Shown here piece after piece: positions 17,127 through 26,017 of a stretch of DNA of 64,000 nucleotides. A model generated the notes under the pieces. The model saw only the letters and a program-made list of their open reading frames with translations, did not search any database and had not been told where the DNA came from. Source of the stretch: Chryseobacterium gwangjuense (lineage in GTDB: Bacteria; Bacteroidota; Bacteroidia; Flavobacteriales; Weeksellaceae); assembly GCF_021311115.1 (NCBI RefSeq), contig NZ_JAJTNP010000002.1, positions 248,001-312,000 of the forward strand. The letters run 5' to 3'. Each line of letters starts with the position of its first letter. Positions within the stretch are counted from its first letter, which is position 1. The position numbers and the translations under genes are program-made.

Positions 17127-18245
17127 ATGAGCAAAAAACTAAAAGTATTATTATCCGGCGGAGGAACAGGAGGTCACATCTTCCCTGCCATTGCTATTGC
17201 AGACGAAATCAAGAAAAGATTTCCTGATGCTGAGTTTTTGTTTATCGGTGCCAACGGAAAAATGGAAATGGAAAAAGTTCCGCAGGCAGGCTATAGAATT
17301 GAAGGAATTGATATCGCCGGAATTGACAGAGGAAATATGTTGTCGAATTTAGGGTTGCCTTTTAAAATCTTAAAAAGCTTATCTAAATCAAAAAAGATCA
17401 TTAAAAAATTCGCTCCGGATTTTGCAGTGGGAACAGGAGGTTTCGCAAGTGGTCCTGCTCTATATGAAGCAAGCAAGCTTGGGATTCCGATTTTTATTCA
17501 GGAGCAGAATGCGCATGCAGGTGTAACGAATAAAATTTTAAGTAAAAAAGCAAAAGCCGTATTTACAGCCTATCCGAAAGTGGAAGGTTTCCCGGCTGAA
17601 AAAATAAAGTTCTTGGGTAATCCGATTCGTGAAAATATTGTTTCAGGAATGCAGGAAACAGCTCAGGCAAAGGGAAAAATGGGTTTAGACAAAGATAAAC
17701 TGACCATTTTATCGGTTGGAGGATCTTTGGGCTCAAGAACATTAAACAACGGTTGGAAAGACAACTTGGAAAACCTGAAAGAAAAAGGGTACCAATTGAT
17801 CTGGCAAACCGGAAAACTGGATTATAAAGAACTAAGCAACGAATCTGGAATCTCGGACCTCGGATCTCAAATTCAGTTGAAAGAATTCATCAAAGATATG
17901 GAAACAGCCTATTCTGCAGCGGATGTAATTGTTTCCAGAGCAGGCGCAATTGCCATTTCAGAATTGGCAGTAGCTCAGAAGCCCGTTTTGTTGGTGCCCT
18001 TCCCTTTTGCAGCGGAAGACCATCAAACGAAAAACGCGATGAATCTGGTTGAAAAAAATGCAGCCAGAATGGTAAAAGACTCTGAAATGCAGGAAAAATT
18101 CTGGAATACCCTTTCAGAAATCTGCGAAAATGAAAAGATAAGAAAAGAAATGTCTGACAATCTTAAATATTTTGCCAAGCCAAACGCCGCAAAAGAGATT
18201 GTGGATGAGATATTGAATAAAATAGTAATAACTAATACCCATTGA
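17127..18245 (+). CDS. murG: Lipid II synthase MurG
   Basis: MurG adds GlcNAc to lipid I on the inner face of the membrane to give lipid II. The 372-residue GT28 glycosyltransferase has LSGGGTGGHIFPA (about 8-20), the second-domain VGGSLGSRTLN (about 197-207), SRAGAIAISEL (about 272-282) and the UDP-GlcNAc-site FPFAAEDHQTKNA (about 293-305). It begins 2 bases after the ftsW stop, indicating tight coupling. Confidence 0.97.
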   Translation: MSKKLKVLLSGGGTGGHIFPAIAIADEIKKRFPDAEFLFIGANGKMEMEKVPQAGYRIEGIDIAGIDRGNMLSNLGLPFKILKSLSKSKKIIKKFAPDFAVGTGGFASGPALYEASKLGIPIFIQEQNAHAGVTNKILSKKAKAVFTAYPKVEGFPAEKIKFLGNPIRENIVSGMQETAQAKGKMGLDKDKLTILSVGGSLGSRTLNNGWKDNLENLKEKGYQLIWQTGKLDYKELSNESGISDLGSQIQLKEFIKDMETAYSAADVIVSRAGAIAISELAVAQKPVLLVPFPFAAEDHQTKNAMNLVEKNAARMVKDSEMQEKFWNTLSEICENEKIRKEMSDNLKYFAKPNAAKEIVDEILNKIVITNTH

Positions 18246-18247
18246 AT

Positions 18248-18724
18248 ATGAAAACAAGATTTTTAATACTCCTGCTGGTCGTTTTTTTTACTAATCTATT
18301 GACCGCACAGACTCTGGTAAAGCCTGCTGATTTTAAATTTTCTGACATCGCTTCTTATCTTAAGGGAAAAGGATATACCATTGTGGAAGAAACTCCTGAG
18401 TATATTGAGCTTAAAACAAAAAACAATGCTGATGTTTTTTTGGATATTGATGCTAAAAACCAAGCTATATACTACTCTACCAATATTCTTACAACGACTA
18501 CTGCTAGTAGAGATAAAATTCAAAGCTATGTAGAGAAAGCTAATAATGACATACCTATGCTTAAAGCAATATATGTAGAAGAAAAAAAGAAAGTCATGTT
18601 TGAATATTGTTTTTGGATAAAATACGGATTTACGAAGGAAACGTTTGAGCATTCTCTTTCAGAATTTGCCCTGTATGTAGGGGATGCCTTAGGATTAGAT
18701 AAAGAACAGCAGATATTACAATAA
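18248..18724 (+). CDS. Exported YbjN-like protein inside the dcw cluster
   Basis: A 158-residue protein with a clear signal peptide (MKTRFLILLLVVFF...TAQ, cut after about residue 21). The mature part resembles the YbjN / type III chaperone-like fold: an N-terminal helix (SDIASYLKGKGYTIV), a strand pair, a helix with NDIPMLKAIYV and a final long helix with FSLSEFALYVGDAL-type pattern. Function is unknown. It lies 2 bases after murG and 5 before murC, so it is translated within the wall-synthesis operon. An in-frame TTG at 18242 overlaps the murG stop; the ATG at 18248 is preferred because the signal peptide starts there. Confidence 0.72.
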   Translation: MKTRFLILLLVVFFTNLLTAQTLVKPADFKFSDIASYLKGKGYTIVEETPEYIELKTKNNADVFLDIDAKNQAIYYSTNILTTTTASRDKIQSYVEKANNDIPMLKAIYVEEKKKVMFEYCFWIKYGFTKETFEHSLSEFALYVGDALGLDKEQQILQ

Positions 18725-18729
18725 TAGAA

Positions 18730-20088
18730 ATGAAAATTTTAGAAACATATCAAACCTTTTATTTTGTTGGAATCGGAGGTATCGGAATGAGTGCTTTGGC
18801 TCGTTACTTCAATGCATCCGGTAAAAAAGTTTTAGGCTATGACAAAACCAACACCAAACTCACTCAAGCTTTAATGAATGAGGGAATTGATATTGTTTTT
18901 GAAGATACCATTGATGAAAAAATCATTTCGCTTCAGAATGAAAATACATTGGTAATCTATACTCCTGCAATTAAAAAACTAGGGATTTTAGATTATTTTA
19001 TTGTTAATGAATTTGAGGTATTAAAACGCGCAAAAGTTTTAGGCTTAATCACAGAAAATACAGATTGTATCGCTGTTGCAGGAACACATGGTAAAACAAC
19101 AACTTCTACCCTGGTTTCCCATTTGTGCAAAGAAGCAGATTTACCTTTCTCATGTTTCTTAGGAGGAATTTCCGAGAATTTTAAATCCAACTTTCTTTAC
19201 AACGGTTCACAATATTCTGTGGTTGAAGCAGATGAGTATGACAGAAGCTTCCTAAACCTTTCTCCGGATTGGGCAGTGATCACTTCCACAGATGCAGATC
19301 ATTTGGATATTTATGGTGATAAAAGCCATATTGAAGAGGGGTTCAGACAATTTGCTGCTTTAGTTCCGAAAAACAAACAGCTTTTTGTAAGAAAAGGAAT
19401 TGAGATCGGAAGACCTTCTTTGACCTATGCAGTAAATGAAGTTGCTGATTATTATTCAGATAACCTGAGAATGGAAGGAGACAAAAATTATTTTGACTTC
19501 CATACTCCAACAGAAACTATTAAAGATTTTATCTGGGAAATTCCGGGTATTCACAATGTCGAAAATGCAACTGTTGCGTTGGCAATTTTAAACAATTTAG
19601 GCGTGGATTTTGAAACCCTGAAAAAAGCAATTGCCAATTTTAAAGGAATTAAGAGAAGATATACCAAACACAGATACGAAAACGGTAAAATTTATATCGA
19701 CGATTATGCTCACCATCCTACAGAAATTAATGCAGTGATGAGCTCGATCCGAACTTTTTACCCTGAGAAGAAACTGTTGGTGGTTTTCCAACCTCATCTT
19801 TTCAGCAGAACAAGAGATTTTGTAGACGGATTTGCAGAAAGTTTGAGCCAGTCTGATGAGTTGATTTTGCTTGATATTTATCCGGCTAGAGAGCTTCAAG
19901 AAAATTTTGAAGGTATTACTTCAAGCTGGTTGTTGGAAAAAGTAACATTAGAAAAAAAGGAAGTATCTACTTTAGGTGATGCTTTCAGTAAAATAAAAGA
20001 AAAAGATTTTGATATCCTTCTTACAGTAGGTGCAGGAAATATTGATACCCTGTATGACCCTATTTGTGAGTGGTTGGGCAAAAATTAA
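18730..20088 (+). CDS. murC: UDP-MurNAc:L-Ala ligase MurC
   Basis: MurC adds L-alanine to UDP-MurNAc, the first step of the stem peptide. The 452-residue protein has the N-terminal GIGGIGMSALA (about 14-24), P-loop GTHGKTTT (about 118-125), EADEYDRSF (about 165-173), DADHLDIY and the C-terminal DYAHHPTEI (about 325-333) and FQPHLFSRT. DDYAHHPTE is specific to MurC/Mpl. No fused D-Ala-D-Ala ligase is present. Confidence 0.96.
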   Translation: MKILETYQTFYFVGIGGIGMSALARYFNASGKKVLGYDKTNTKLTQALMNEGIDIVFEDTIDEKIISLQNENTLVIYTPAIKKLGILDYFIVNEFEVLKRAKVLGLITENTDCIAVAGTHGKTTTSTLVSHLCKEADLPFSCFLGGISENFKSNFLYNGSQYSVVEADEYDRSFLNLSPDWAVITSTDADHLDIYGDKSHIEEGFRQFAALVPKNKQLFVRKGIEIGRPSLTYAVNEVADYYSDNLRMEGDKNYFDFHTPTETIKDFIWEIPGIHNVENATVALAILNNLGVDFETLKKAIANFKGIKRRYTKHRYENGKIYIDDYAHHPTEINAVMSSIRTFYPEKKLLVVFQPHLFSRTRDFVDGFAESLSQSDELILLDIYPARELQENFEGITSSWLLEKVTLEKKEVSTLGDAFSKIKEKDFDILLTVGAGNIDTLYDPICEWLGKN

Positions 20089-20111
20089 AACTCGGAACCC
20101 GAAACTCAGTT

Positions 20112-21080
20112 ATGAAAAATAAATACAGAATATTAAAAATTGCCATCACAGTAATCATTCTAGGATTCCTGTTGAGCTTCTCATTGAAGAAATTCAGCGG
20201 GCAGAAGATTACGGACAATAAAATTTCTGTAAAAATGAATGAAAAAACTCCGGTGTATTTTATTGATGAGAAAGATATCCGTGAGATTGTAAAAAAAGAA
20301 AACCCTTCGGGAAAAGTTGGCGATCTGAATATTCCGGCTTTGGAAAAGAAAATCAATAATCTTCCGGCTGTTGATAGTGCCAATGTGTATTTAAACTTAA
20401 ACGGGAAATTAAACTTGGATATTAAGCAGAGAGTTCCGGTTTTCAGATTGAATAAAGACGGAAGAGATTTTTATGTAGATGAAAAAGGTGTTGAATTTCC
20501 TATTTCAAAAACCTATTCACATCCGTGTATGTTGGTAACGGGAGATGTACAAAAAGATGAGTATCCAAAACTGGCTGAACTGATTGAAAAAATTGACAAA
20601 GATGATTTCAGTAAAAAATACTTTATCGGAATTTCAAAAAACTATAAAGGAGATTATAATCTTTTGACCAGCGAAGGAAATTATAAAGTAGAAATCGGTG
20701 ATCTAGACAATATAGAATTTAAAGTAAAAGGATTTAAAACCTTTGTAGAAAAATATTTGGTATATCAGGATCCTCAAAAATACAACAGAATTTCTGTAAA
20801 ATATCAGAATCAGATTGTAACCACTTTAAATCCTAATTTTAAAGAAAACGACAGTATTCTGAATGTAGGAAATAAAGAGCTGACCAAAGCATCGATTGCT
20901 CCTGCAGCCAAGAAGATAACGGAAATACCACCTAAAACGGTAGAAGTAAAGAAATCAAATACAACTTCGAAACCGAAGGAAAGCACAAAGCCCAAAGCAG
21001 CAACCACGCCAAAGGAAATAAAGAAAAAAGAGAAAAAAGCAACGGAAACAAAACCGAAAGCAAAAGTTAAAATAGAATAA
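20112..21080 (+). CDS. ftsQ: Cell division protein FtsQ
   Basis: FtsQ is a bitopic division protein that connects early and late divisome parts. The 322-residue product (ATG at 20112) has a transmembrane helix (about 9-26), a POTRA domain with VYFIDEKDIREIV and LEKKINNLPAVDSANVYL, then the FtsQ beta domain with QRVPVFRLNKDGRDFYVDEKG. The last ~60 residues are a Lys/Pro/Thr-rich disordered tail (KSNTTSKPKESTKPKAATT). A longer reading from 20070 would overlap murC by 19 bases and lengthen the cytoplasmic tail; the shorter start gives a standard N-terminus. Confidence 0.9.
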   Translation: MKNKYRILKIAITVIILGFLLSFSLKKFSGQKITDNKISVKMNEKTPVYFIDEKDIREIVKKENPSGKVGDLNIPALEKKINNLPAVDSANVYLNLNGKLNLDIKQRVPVFRLNKDGRDFYVDEKGVEFPISKTYSHPCMLVTGDVQKDEYPKLAELIEKIDKDDFSKKYFIGISKNYKGDYNLLTSEGNYKVEIGDLDNIEFKVKGFKTFVEKYLVYQDPQKYNRISVKYQNQIVTTLNPNFKENDSILNVGNKELTKASIAPAAKKITEIPPKTVEVKKSNTTSKPKESTKPKAATTPKEIKKKEKKATETKPKAKVKIE

Positions 21081-21102
21081 AAAATCAAATCGATATAAAC
21101 AA

Positions 21103-22494
21103 ATGGAAAATCAAGAGTATTCAGTAGGTCTGGACATTGGGACAACAAAGATTGTCGCCATTGTCGGAAGGAGGAATGCACACGGGAAAATAGAAGTTCT
21201 CGGTGTCGGGAAGGCTAAGAGTCTTGGTGTTCACAAAGGTATTGTGAATAATATTTCGCAAACCATTAATTCAATCAAAGCCGCTGTGTCTGAAGCACAG
21301 TCCAGCGCTGGAGTTCCTATCCGTAAAGTAACGGTAGGAATTGCAGGAAAACATATCCGTTCTCTGCAACACTCCGATTATATTATGCGTGAACATCCGG
21401 ATAAATTCATTACAGATGACGATATTGAAGCATTGAAAGACCAGGTCAAGAAACTGGTAATGCTTCCTGGTGAAGAAATTATCCATGTCCTTCCTCAAGA
21501 ATATAAAGTGGATTCCGAAGGCGAAATTCAGGAACCTGTCGGAATGCACGGAAAACGTTTAGAGGCCAATTTCCACGTTGTAGTCGGGCAAATGGGAAGC
21601 ATTAGAAACATTGCAAGATGCGTTCGTGAAGCCGGATTAGAAATGGAAGCCCTTACTTTGGAACCTTTGGCGTCTTCAGAAGCTGTTCTTACAAAAGAAG
21701 AAAAAGAAGCAGGTGTAGCTATCGTAGATATCGGTGGCGGAACGACGGATATTGCTATTTTTAAAGATAATATCATTCGTCATACCTGTGTAATTCCTTA
21801 CGGGGGTGGAATTATTACAGAAGATATTAAAGAAGGCTGTTCAATTATTGAAAAGCATGCCGAGCAATTAAAGGTTAAGTTCGGTTCTGCAGTTCCTGAG
21901 TTGGAAAAAGACAGTACGTATGTGACCATTCCAGGACTTCATGGAAGACCTGATAAAGAAATTTCATTAAAAACTTTAGCACAGATTATCAATGCCAGAG
22001 TGGAAGAAATTTTGGAAATGGTGAATACAGAATTAAAAGCCTACGGTGCTTTCGAACAAAAGAAAAAACTGATTGCAGGAATTGTCCTTACCGGTGGTGG
22101 ATCAAATTTGAAACATCTTCGTCAGCTGGCCAACTATACAACAGGTTTCGACAGCAGAATCGGTTTTGCTAATGAATATATTGCGAACGATAAAAATCAA
22201 TATCTTAAAGGACCTGAATTTGCAACTTCTATTGGATTATTAATGGAAAGTTTAAAAATTAGAGATAAAAAGATTATTATTGCTGAAGAAGAACCTGTTT
22301 TGGAACAAACTCAACCTAAGGCAGAAGTTGTAACAGATCAAGCAGAAACAGCTCAGCAATCCGTCCAGCCCATTGAAACAGTTCAGCAGCAGGAAGTTAC
22401 AACCGAACAAAGCGAAAGCAGAAGAGCAGCAAAACTCACTTTTGGTCAGTCGCTTATGGAAAAAGTGAAAAAATTCTTCGAAGAAGTAGAATAA
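21103..22494 (+). CDS. ftsA: Cell division protein FtsA
   Basis: FtsA is the actin-like protein that ties FtsZ filaments to the membrane. The 463-residue protein starts with the phosphate-1 motif VGLDIGTTKIVAIVG (about 8-22), contains the 1C/SHS2 domain (about 85-170), phosphate-2 VAIVDIGGGTTDIAIF (about 205-220) and GIVLTGGGSNL (about 325-335). A Gln/Glu-rich linker leads to a C-terminal amphipathic helix (LMEKVKKFFEEVE), the expected membrane-targeting sequence. Confidence 0.96.
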   Translation: MENQEYSVGLDIGTTKIVAIVGRRNAHGKIEVLGVGKAKSLGVHKGIVNNISQTINSIKAAVSEAQSSAGVPIRKVTVGIAGKHIRSLQHSDYIMREHPDKFITDDDIEALKDQVKKLVMLPGEEIIHVLPQEYKVDSEGEIQEPVGMHGKRLEANFHVVVGQMGSIRNIARCVREAGLEMEALTLEPLASSEAVLTKEEKEAGVAIVDIGGGTTDIAIFKDNIIRHTCVIPYGGGIITEDIKEGCSIIEKHAEQLKVKFGSAVPELEKDSTYVTIPGLHGRPDKEISLKTLAQIINARVEEILEMVNTELKAYGAFEQKKKLIAGIVLTGGGSNLKHLRQLANYTTGFDSRIGFANEYIANDKNQYLKGPEFATSIGLLMESLKIRDKKIIIAEEEPVLEQTQPKAEVVTDQAETAQQSVQPIETVQQQEVTTEQSESRRAAKLTFGQSLMEKVKKFFEEVE

Positions 22495-22576
22495 AAATAT
22501 AAATGGTAGGTGATAAAAGGTAAAGGATTTATCAAAAATTATCACTCATCAATTATCAACTATTAAAAGAACAGTT

Positions 22577-24484
22577 ATGGAAAATATAGGTACACAAGGA
22601 TTTTCATTTGATTTGCCAAAAGGAAATTCATCGATCATCAAAGTAATTGGTGTAGGTGGTGGCGGAAACAACGCACTGAAACACATGTACGAGAAAGGAA
22701 TTCACGGAGTAGATTTCGTGATATGTAATACAGATGCTCAGACATTAGACAATAACCCGGTTGCCAACAAAGTACAGTTGGGAACAACAATTACTGAAGG
22801 TCTCGGAGCAGGTGCAGATCCGGAAGTAGGTGAAAAATCGGCTATCGAAAGCATCGAAGACATCAAAGCGGCAATGGGACAAAATACCAAAATGGTATTT
22901 ATCACTGCCGGAATGGGCGGTGGAACAGGAACCGGAGCAGCTCCCGTTATTGCTAAAGTAGCAAAAGACATGGGAATTCTTACCGTAGGAATCGTGACAG
23001 TTCCTTTCAGCTTTGAAGGTAAAAGAAGATTAGAACAAGCCGAAACCGGCCTTGATAAATTAAGAAATAATGTTGACTCTTTAATTGTCATCAACAACGA
23101 TAAGCTAAGACAACAATTCGGAAACCTTGGATTTAAACAGGGATTCTCAAAAGCCGATGAAGTTTTAACAAACGCTGCAAAAGGGATGGCGGAAGTTATT
23201 ACAGGTTACTTTGATGTCAACATTGACTTTAGAGATGCTAAATCTGTGCTTCAAAATTCCGGTACGGCATTGATGTCTACAGGAACAGCTTCAGGCGAAA
23301 ATAAAGCAGAAGAAGCGGTAAGAAAAGCTCTTGATTCTCCATTGTTAAATGATAACAAAATTACGGGTGCTAAAAATGTACTATTATTGATCAGAAGTGG
23401 TGCAGAAGAAGTAACGATGGACGAGATCGGTATCATTATGGACCATATCCAGAAAGAGGCAGGACATACTGCAGATATCATTTTTGGAGTTGGTGCAGAT
23501 GAAGAATTAGGAGATGCTGTAAGTGTTCTTGTCATTGCAACTGGTTTTTCAAATGATAATAAAAAGTTTTCAGGACCTACTGAGAAAATCAAAATCAGTT
23601 TAAATGATACTTTTGACAGTCCTAAAGCTTCTCCATTCAAAACAAGAGAAGAAAGAGAAGTAACGACAGAAGAGACGCATGATTTTGGAGGAAAAAACCT
23701 TTTCAGGCTGGATGATGACAACGATACTCCACAGTTCGGATCTATGGCTGCTGAAAAAAAAATGATTGTTGACAATGAGGAAGTAAAAACTGAAATAAAA
23801 TTCTTTGATAAAGAGGAAGATACATTAGATAACCCTGCTCAGAACTGGAGAAGTGAGGGAGAACAGGAGGAATCTTTTAGTTTATTTTCTCTGGATGAAG
23901 AGGTAGAAGATCCGAACGATCTTGAAATTGAATCTTTTAAGTTTGACTTTGATCATAAAAAAGAAGAGCCTCAAACGAATACTTTTAGTAACTCTTATTC
24001 AGAAGAGAAACCGGTAGAGTTTAACTTCTTTGTCAATGAAACTATTAATGAGCCTAAAGCTGATTTCGGGCAACCAAAAACAGACTTTACAACTCCCACA
24101 AACACTATAGTTCAAGAGCCTGCTCAAAAAATTGAAACTTTTTTCCAGGTAAAAGAAGAGCCTAAAACAGAAAACAGACCTACTTTTGAAAATAAAGCAG
24201 AGGTTGAAATTTCAAAACCGGAAGAAGAAGAGTTCACGTTTGTGAATAAAACGATTGATCAGGACAGAGTAATTGAAAGAAGAAACAAATTAAAAGAATT
24301 TAATTCCCGTTATCAAAGCTTTGATAGCTCAAGTGAATTTGAATCCGTTCCTGCATTTAAAAGAAAGAATATTTCTATTGATGGTACAAATGCTTCAGAT
24401 CAGAACATCAACACCTATCTTTCTGATAATAACGGAAATATTCAAATTAGAGAAAACAGATTTTTAAATAAAGACGTAGACTAA
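22577..24484 (+). CDS. ftsZ: Cell division protein FtsZ, long C-terminal extension
   Basis: FtsZ is the tubulin-like GTPase that forms the division ring. The globular part (about 10-325) has GVGGGGNNALKHM, the GTP signature GMGGGTGTGAAPVIA (about 112-126) and the T7-loop NVDFRDAKSVL-type segment (NIDFRDAKSVL). It is followed by an unusually long, acidic, low-complexity linker (about 335-580) rich in Glu, Asp, Phe and Asn, a short basic conserved peptide (VPAFKRKNI, about 586-594) and another 40 residues. At 635 residues it is far longer than E. coli FtsZ (383), as is common in Bacteroidetes. Confidence 0.97.
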   Translation: MENIGTQGFSFDLPKGNSSIIKVIGVGGGGNNALKHMYEKGIHGVDFVICNTDAQTLDNNPVANKVQLGTTITEGLGAGADPEVGEKSAIESIEDIKAAMGQNTKMVFITAGMGGGTGTGAAPVIAKVAKDMGILTVGIVTVPFSFEGKRRLEQAETGLDKLRNNVDSLIVINNDKLRQQFGNLGFKQGFSKADEVLTNAAKGMAEVITGYFDVNIDFRDAKSVLQNSGTALMSTGTASGENKAEEAVRKALDSPLLNDNKITGAKNVLLLIRSGAEEVTMDEIGIIMDHIQKEAGHTADIIFGVGADEELGDAVSVLVIATGFSNDNKKFSGPTEKIKISLNDTFDSPKASPFKTREEREVTTEETHDFGGKNLFRLDDDNDTPQFGSMAAEKKMIVDNEEVKTEIKFFDKEEDTLDNPAQNWRSEGEQEESFSLFSLDEEVEDPNDLEIESFKFDFDHKKEEPQTNTFSNSYSEEKPVEFNFFVNETINEPKADFGQPKTDFTTPTNTIVQEPAQKIETFFQVKEEPKTENRPTFENKAEVEISKPEEEEFTFVNKTIDQDRVIERRNKLKEFNSRYQSFDSSSEFESVPAFKRKNISIDGTNASDQNINTYLSDNNGNIQIRENRFLNKDVD

Positions 24485-24488
24485 AATA

Positions 24489-24935
24489 ATGAGTTTAGAA
24501 AATATAATAAGCGAAGCTATAAAAACAGCAATGAGAGCCAAAGATAAAATTGCTTTGGATTCTCTTCGAGCTGTGAAGTCTCAGATATTATTGCTAAAAA
24601 CGGAAGCTGTAGGAGCGGAAGTTTCAGCAGAACAGGAAATTGCCATTCTTCAGAGAATGGTAAAACAACGTAAGGATTCTTACGATCAATTTACTGCACA
24701 GGGAAGAAATGACCTAGCAGAGGTAGAAGATGCTCAAATGAAAATAATTGAGCAGTTTTTACCTAAACAACTTTCTGCAGAAGAACTTGAAGCAGAAATG
24801 AAAAACATTATCGCTGAAACCGGCGCTGAATCTATGAAAGATTTAGGAAAGGTAATGGGAGTAGCCTCAAAGACATTAGCCGGAAAATCTGACGGAAAAA
24901 GTATTTCTGAAATGGCTAAAAAGCTGCTTTCTTAG
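24489..24935 (+). CDS. GatB/YqeY domain protein
   Basis: A 148-residue YqeY-family protein. The fold is that of the C-terminal tail domain of the GatB amidotransferase subunit (helical N-terminal part with LRAVKSQILLLK, then the YqeY domain with MKIIEQFLPKQLSAEELEAE and GKVMGVASKTLAGKSDG). Such proteins may bind tRNA, but the role is not settled. It begins 4 bases after the ftsZ stop and ends the dcw operon. Confidence 0.92.
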   Translation: MSLENIISEAIKTAMRAKDKIALDSLRAVKSQILLLKTEAVGAEVSAEQEIAILQRMVKQRKDSYDQFTAQGRNDLAEVEDAQMKIIEQFLPKQLSAEELEAEMKNIIAETGAESMKDLGKVMGVASKTLAGKSDGKSISEMAKKLLS

Positions 24936-25046
24936 TTGTTGGTTAGTAGTTGTTTGTTGTTGGATTAATACTGCCAACCATCAACTAAAACCCATCAACC
25001 AATTTTAAAAACGGATATTCAACCTTTGCATATCGATTTGATTAAA

Positions 25047-25080
25047 GAAGCCCGGAATGATTGTTCCGGGCTTCATTTTT
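25047..25080 (+). terminator. Intrinsic terminator of the dcw operon
   Basis: A perfect 11-bp stem (25047-25057 with 25064-25074, GAAGCCCGGAA), 6-nt loop, then ATTTTTG. Confidence 0.9.
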
Positions 25081-25469
25081 GTAATAATTGATTTCAATTT
25101 TGAGTAAGATATTACCTATCAAAATAAAAAACCTGCAACAAATTGTTACAGGCTTTATCTTAAATCCTCTATAAAATCCGATGTTAATTCTAAAAACATA
25201 TTGACGGATTAATACAAAGGCGAGGGAATTACACTATCAATCAGGTTTTTACACTGATCATGATTCTTATATTCTAATTATAAGTTTTTTTTCATGGAAG
25301 CTTGTTTTTAGAATCTTTTCAAAATTAATAAATATTTTCCAATATTAACACATATAAATCAAACATTAATGAAATTTATTACTGTTTTGATATCCTAAGC
25401 CAATCAACTATTTTGTTTAATAAATTGAATGATAGTTATTATAAATTAATGAAACATTTAGAAATGTTG

Positions 25470-25477
25470 TAAATTTG
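25470..25477 (+). promoter_or_regulatory. -7 element of the bacilliredoxin promoter
   Basis: TAAATTTG, an exact TAnnTTTG match, 23 bases before the ATG at 25501. Confidence 0.6.
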
Positions 25478-25500
25478 CATAGAATTATAAAAAATAAAAA

Positions 25501-25911
25501 ATGTATCCAACAGATTTAGTAATGCCTATGAAGGCTGAACTTACAGATAAAGGCTTCCAAGATTTGACAACTCCGGTTCAGGTAGAGGAAGCTTTAAAAC
25601 AATCAGGAACCACTCTATTGGTGATCAACTCTGTTTGCGGATGTGCTGCAGGAGCTGCAAGACCGGGAGTAGTATATTCTTTAACAGGAGATAAAAAACC
25701 TGACCATTTAACAACTGTTTTCGCAGGATTCGATACAGAAGCTGTAGTAGAAGCTAGAAAACATTTAGCACCATTCCCTCCTAGCTCACCTTGTGTAGCT
25801 CTTTTCAAAGACGGAGAATTGGTTCATATGCTAGAAAGACACCACATTGAAGGAAACCCTGCAGGAGCAATCGCAGCAAACCTTCAGGCAGCTTATGACG
25901 AATATTGCTAA
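25501..25911 (+). CDS. BrxA/BrxB family bacilliredoxin
   Basis: A 136-residue thioredoxin-fold protein of the YphP/YqiW (BrxA/BrxB) family with the family's CGC motif in NSVCGCAAGAARPG (Cys about 50 and 52). In Bacillus these proteins remove bacillithiol from mixed disulfides; whether the same thiol is used here is inferred from the family. Length and the C-terminal HHIEGNPAGAIAANL match. It is monocistronic between its own promoter and a terminator. Confidence 0.93.
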   Translation: MYPTDLVMPMKAELTDKGFQDLTTPVQVEEALKQSGTTLLVINSVCGCAAGAARPGVVYSLTGDKKPDHLTTVFAGFDTEAVVEARKHLAPFPPSSPCVALFKDGELVHMLERHHIEGNPAGAIAANLQAAYDEYC

Positions 25912-25932
25912 AAAGCAATACATCTAAATATC

Positions 25933-25963
25933 AAACCGTTACAAAATTTGTAGCGGTTTTTTT
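25933..25963 (+). terminator. Intrinsic terminator after bacilliredoxin
   Basis: An 11-bp stem (25933-25943 with 25949-25959, one G-T pair) and a run of seven Ts. Confidence 0.85.
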
Positions 25964-26004
25964 ATTTATCTTCCTAAAAAATTTTTAGGAAATCCAAATA
26001 TCAT

Positions 26005-26012
26005 TATATTTG
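26005..26012 (+). promoter_or_regulatory. -7 element of the GH3-family gene
   Basis: TATATTTG matches TAnnTTTG. Only 5 bases separate it from the ATG at 26018, so the mRNA is probably leaderless or nearly so. Confidence 0.6.
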
Positions 26013-26017
26013 TTGGA

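Larger units (their letters stand above)
24937..25500. other. Gap: inverted repeat, terminator, orphan hairpin, promoter
   Basis: No ORF is supported here. From left to right: a T/G-rich then complementary C/A-rich stretch (24937-25012; TTGTTGGTTAGTAGTTG-like against CCATCAAC/CATCAACC) able to form a long imperfect hairpin; the dcw terminator; a hairpin at 25128-25148 with a T-run only on the minus strand; AT-rich DNA; and the -7 box of the next gene. Confidence 0.5.
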
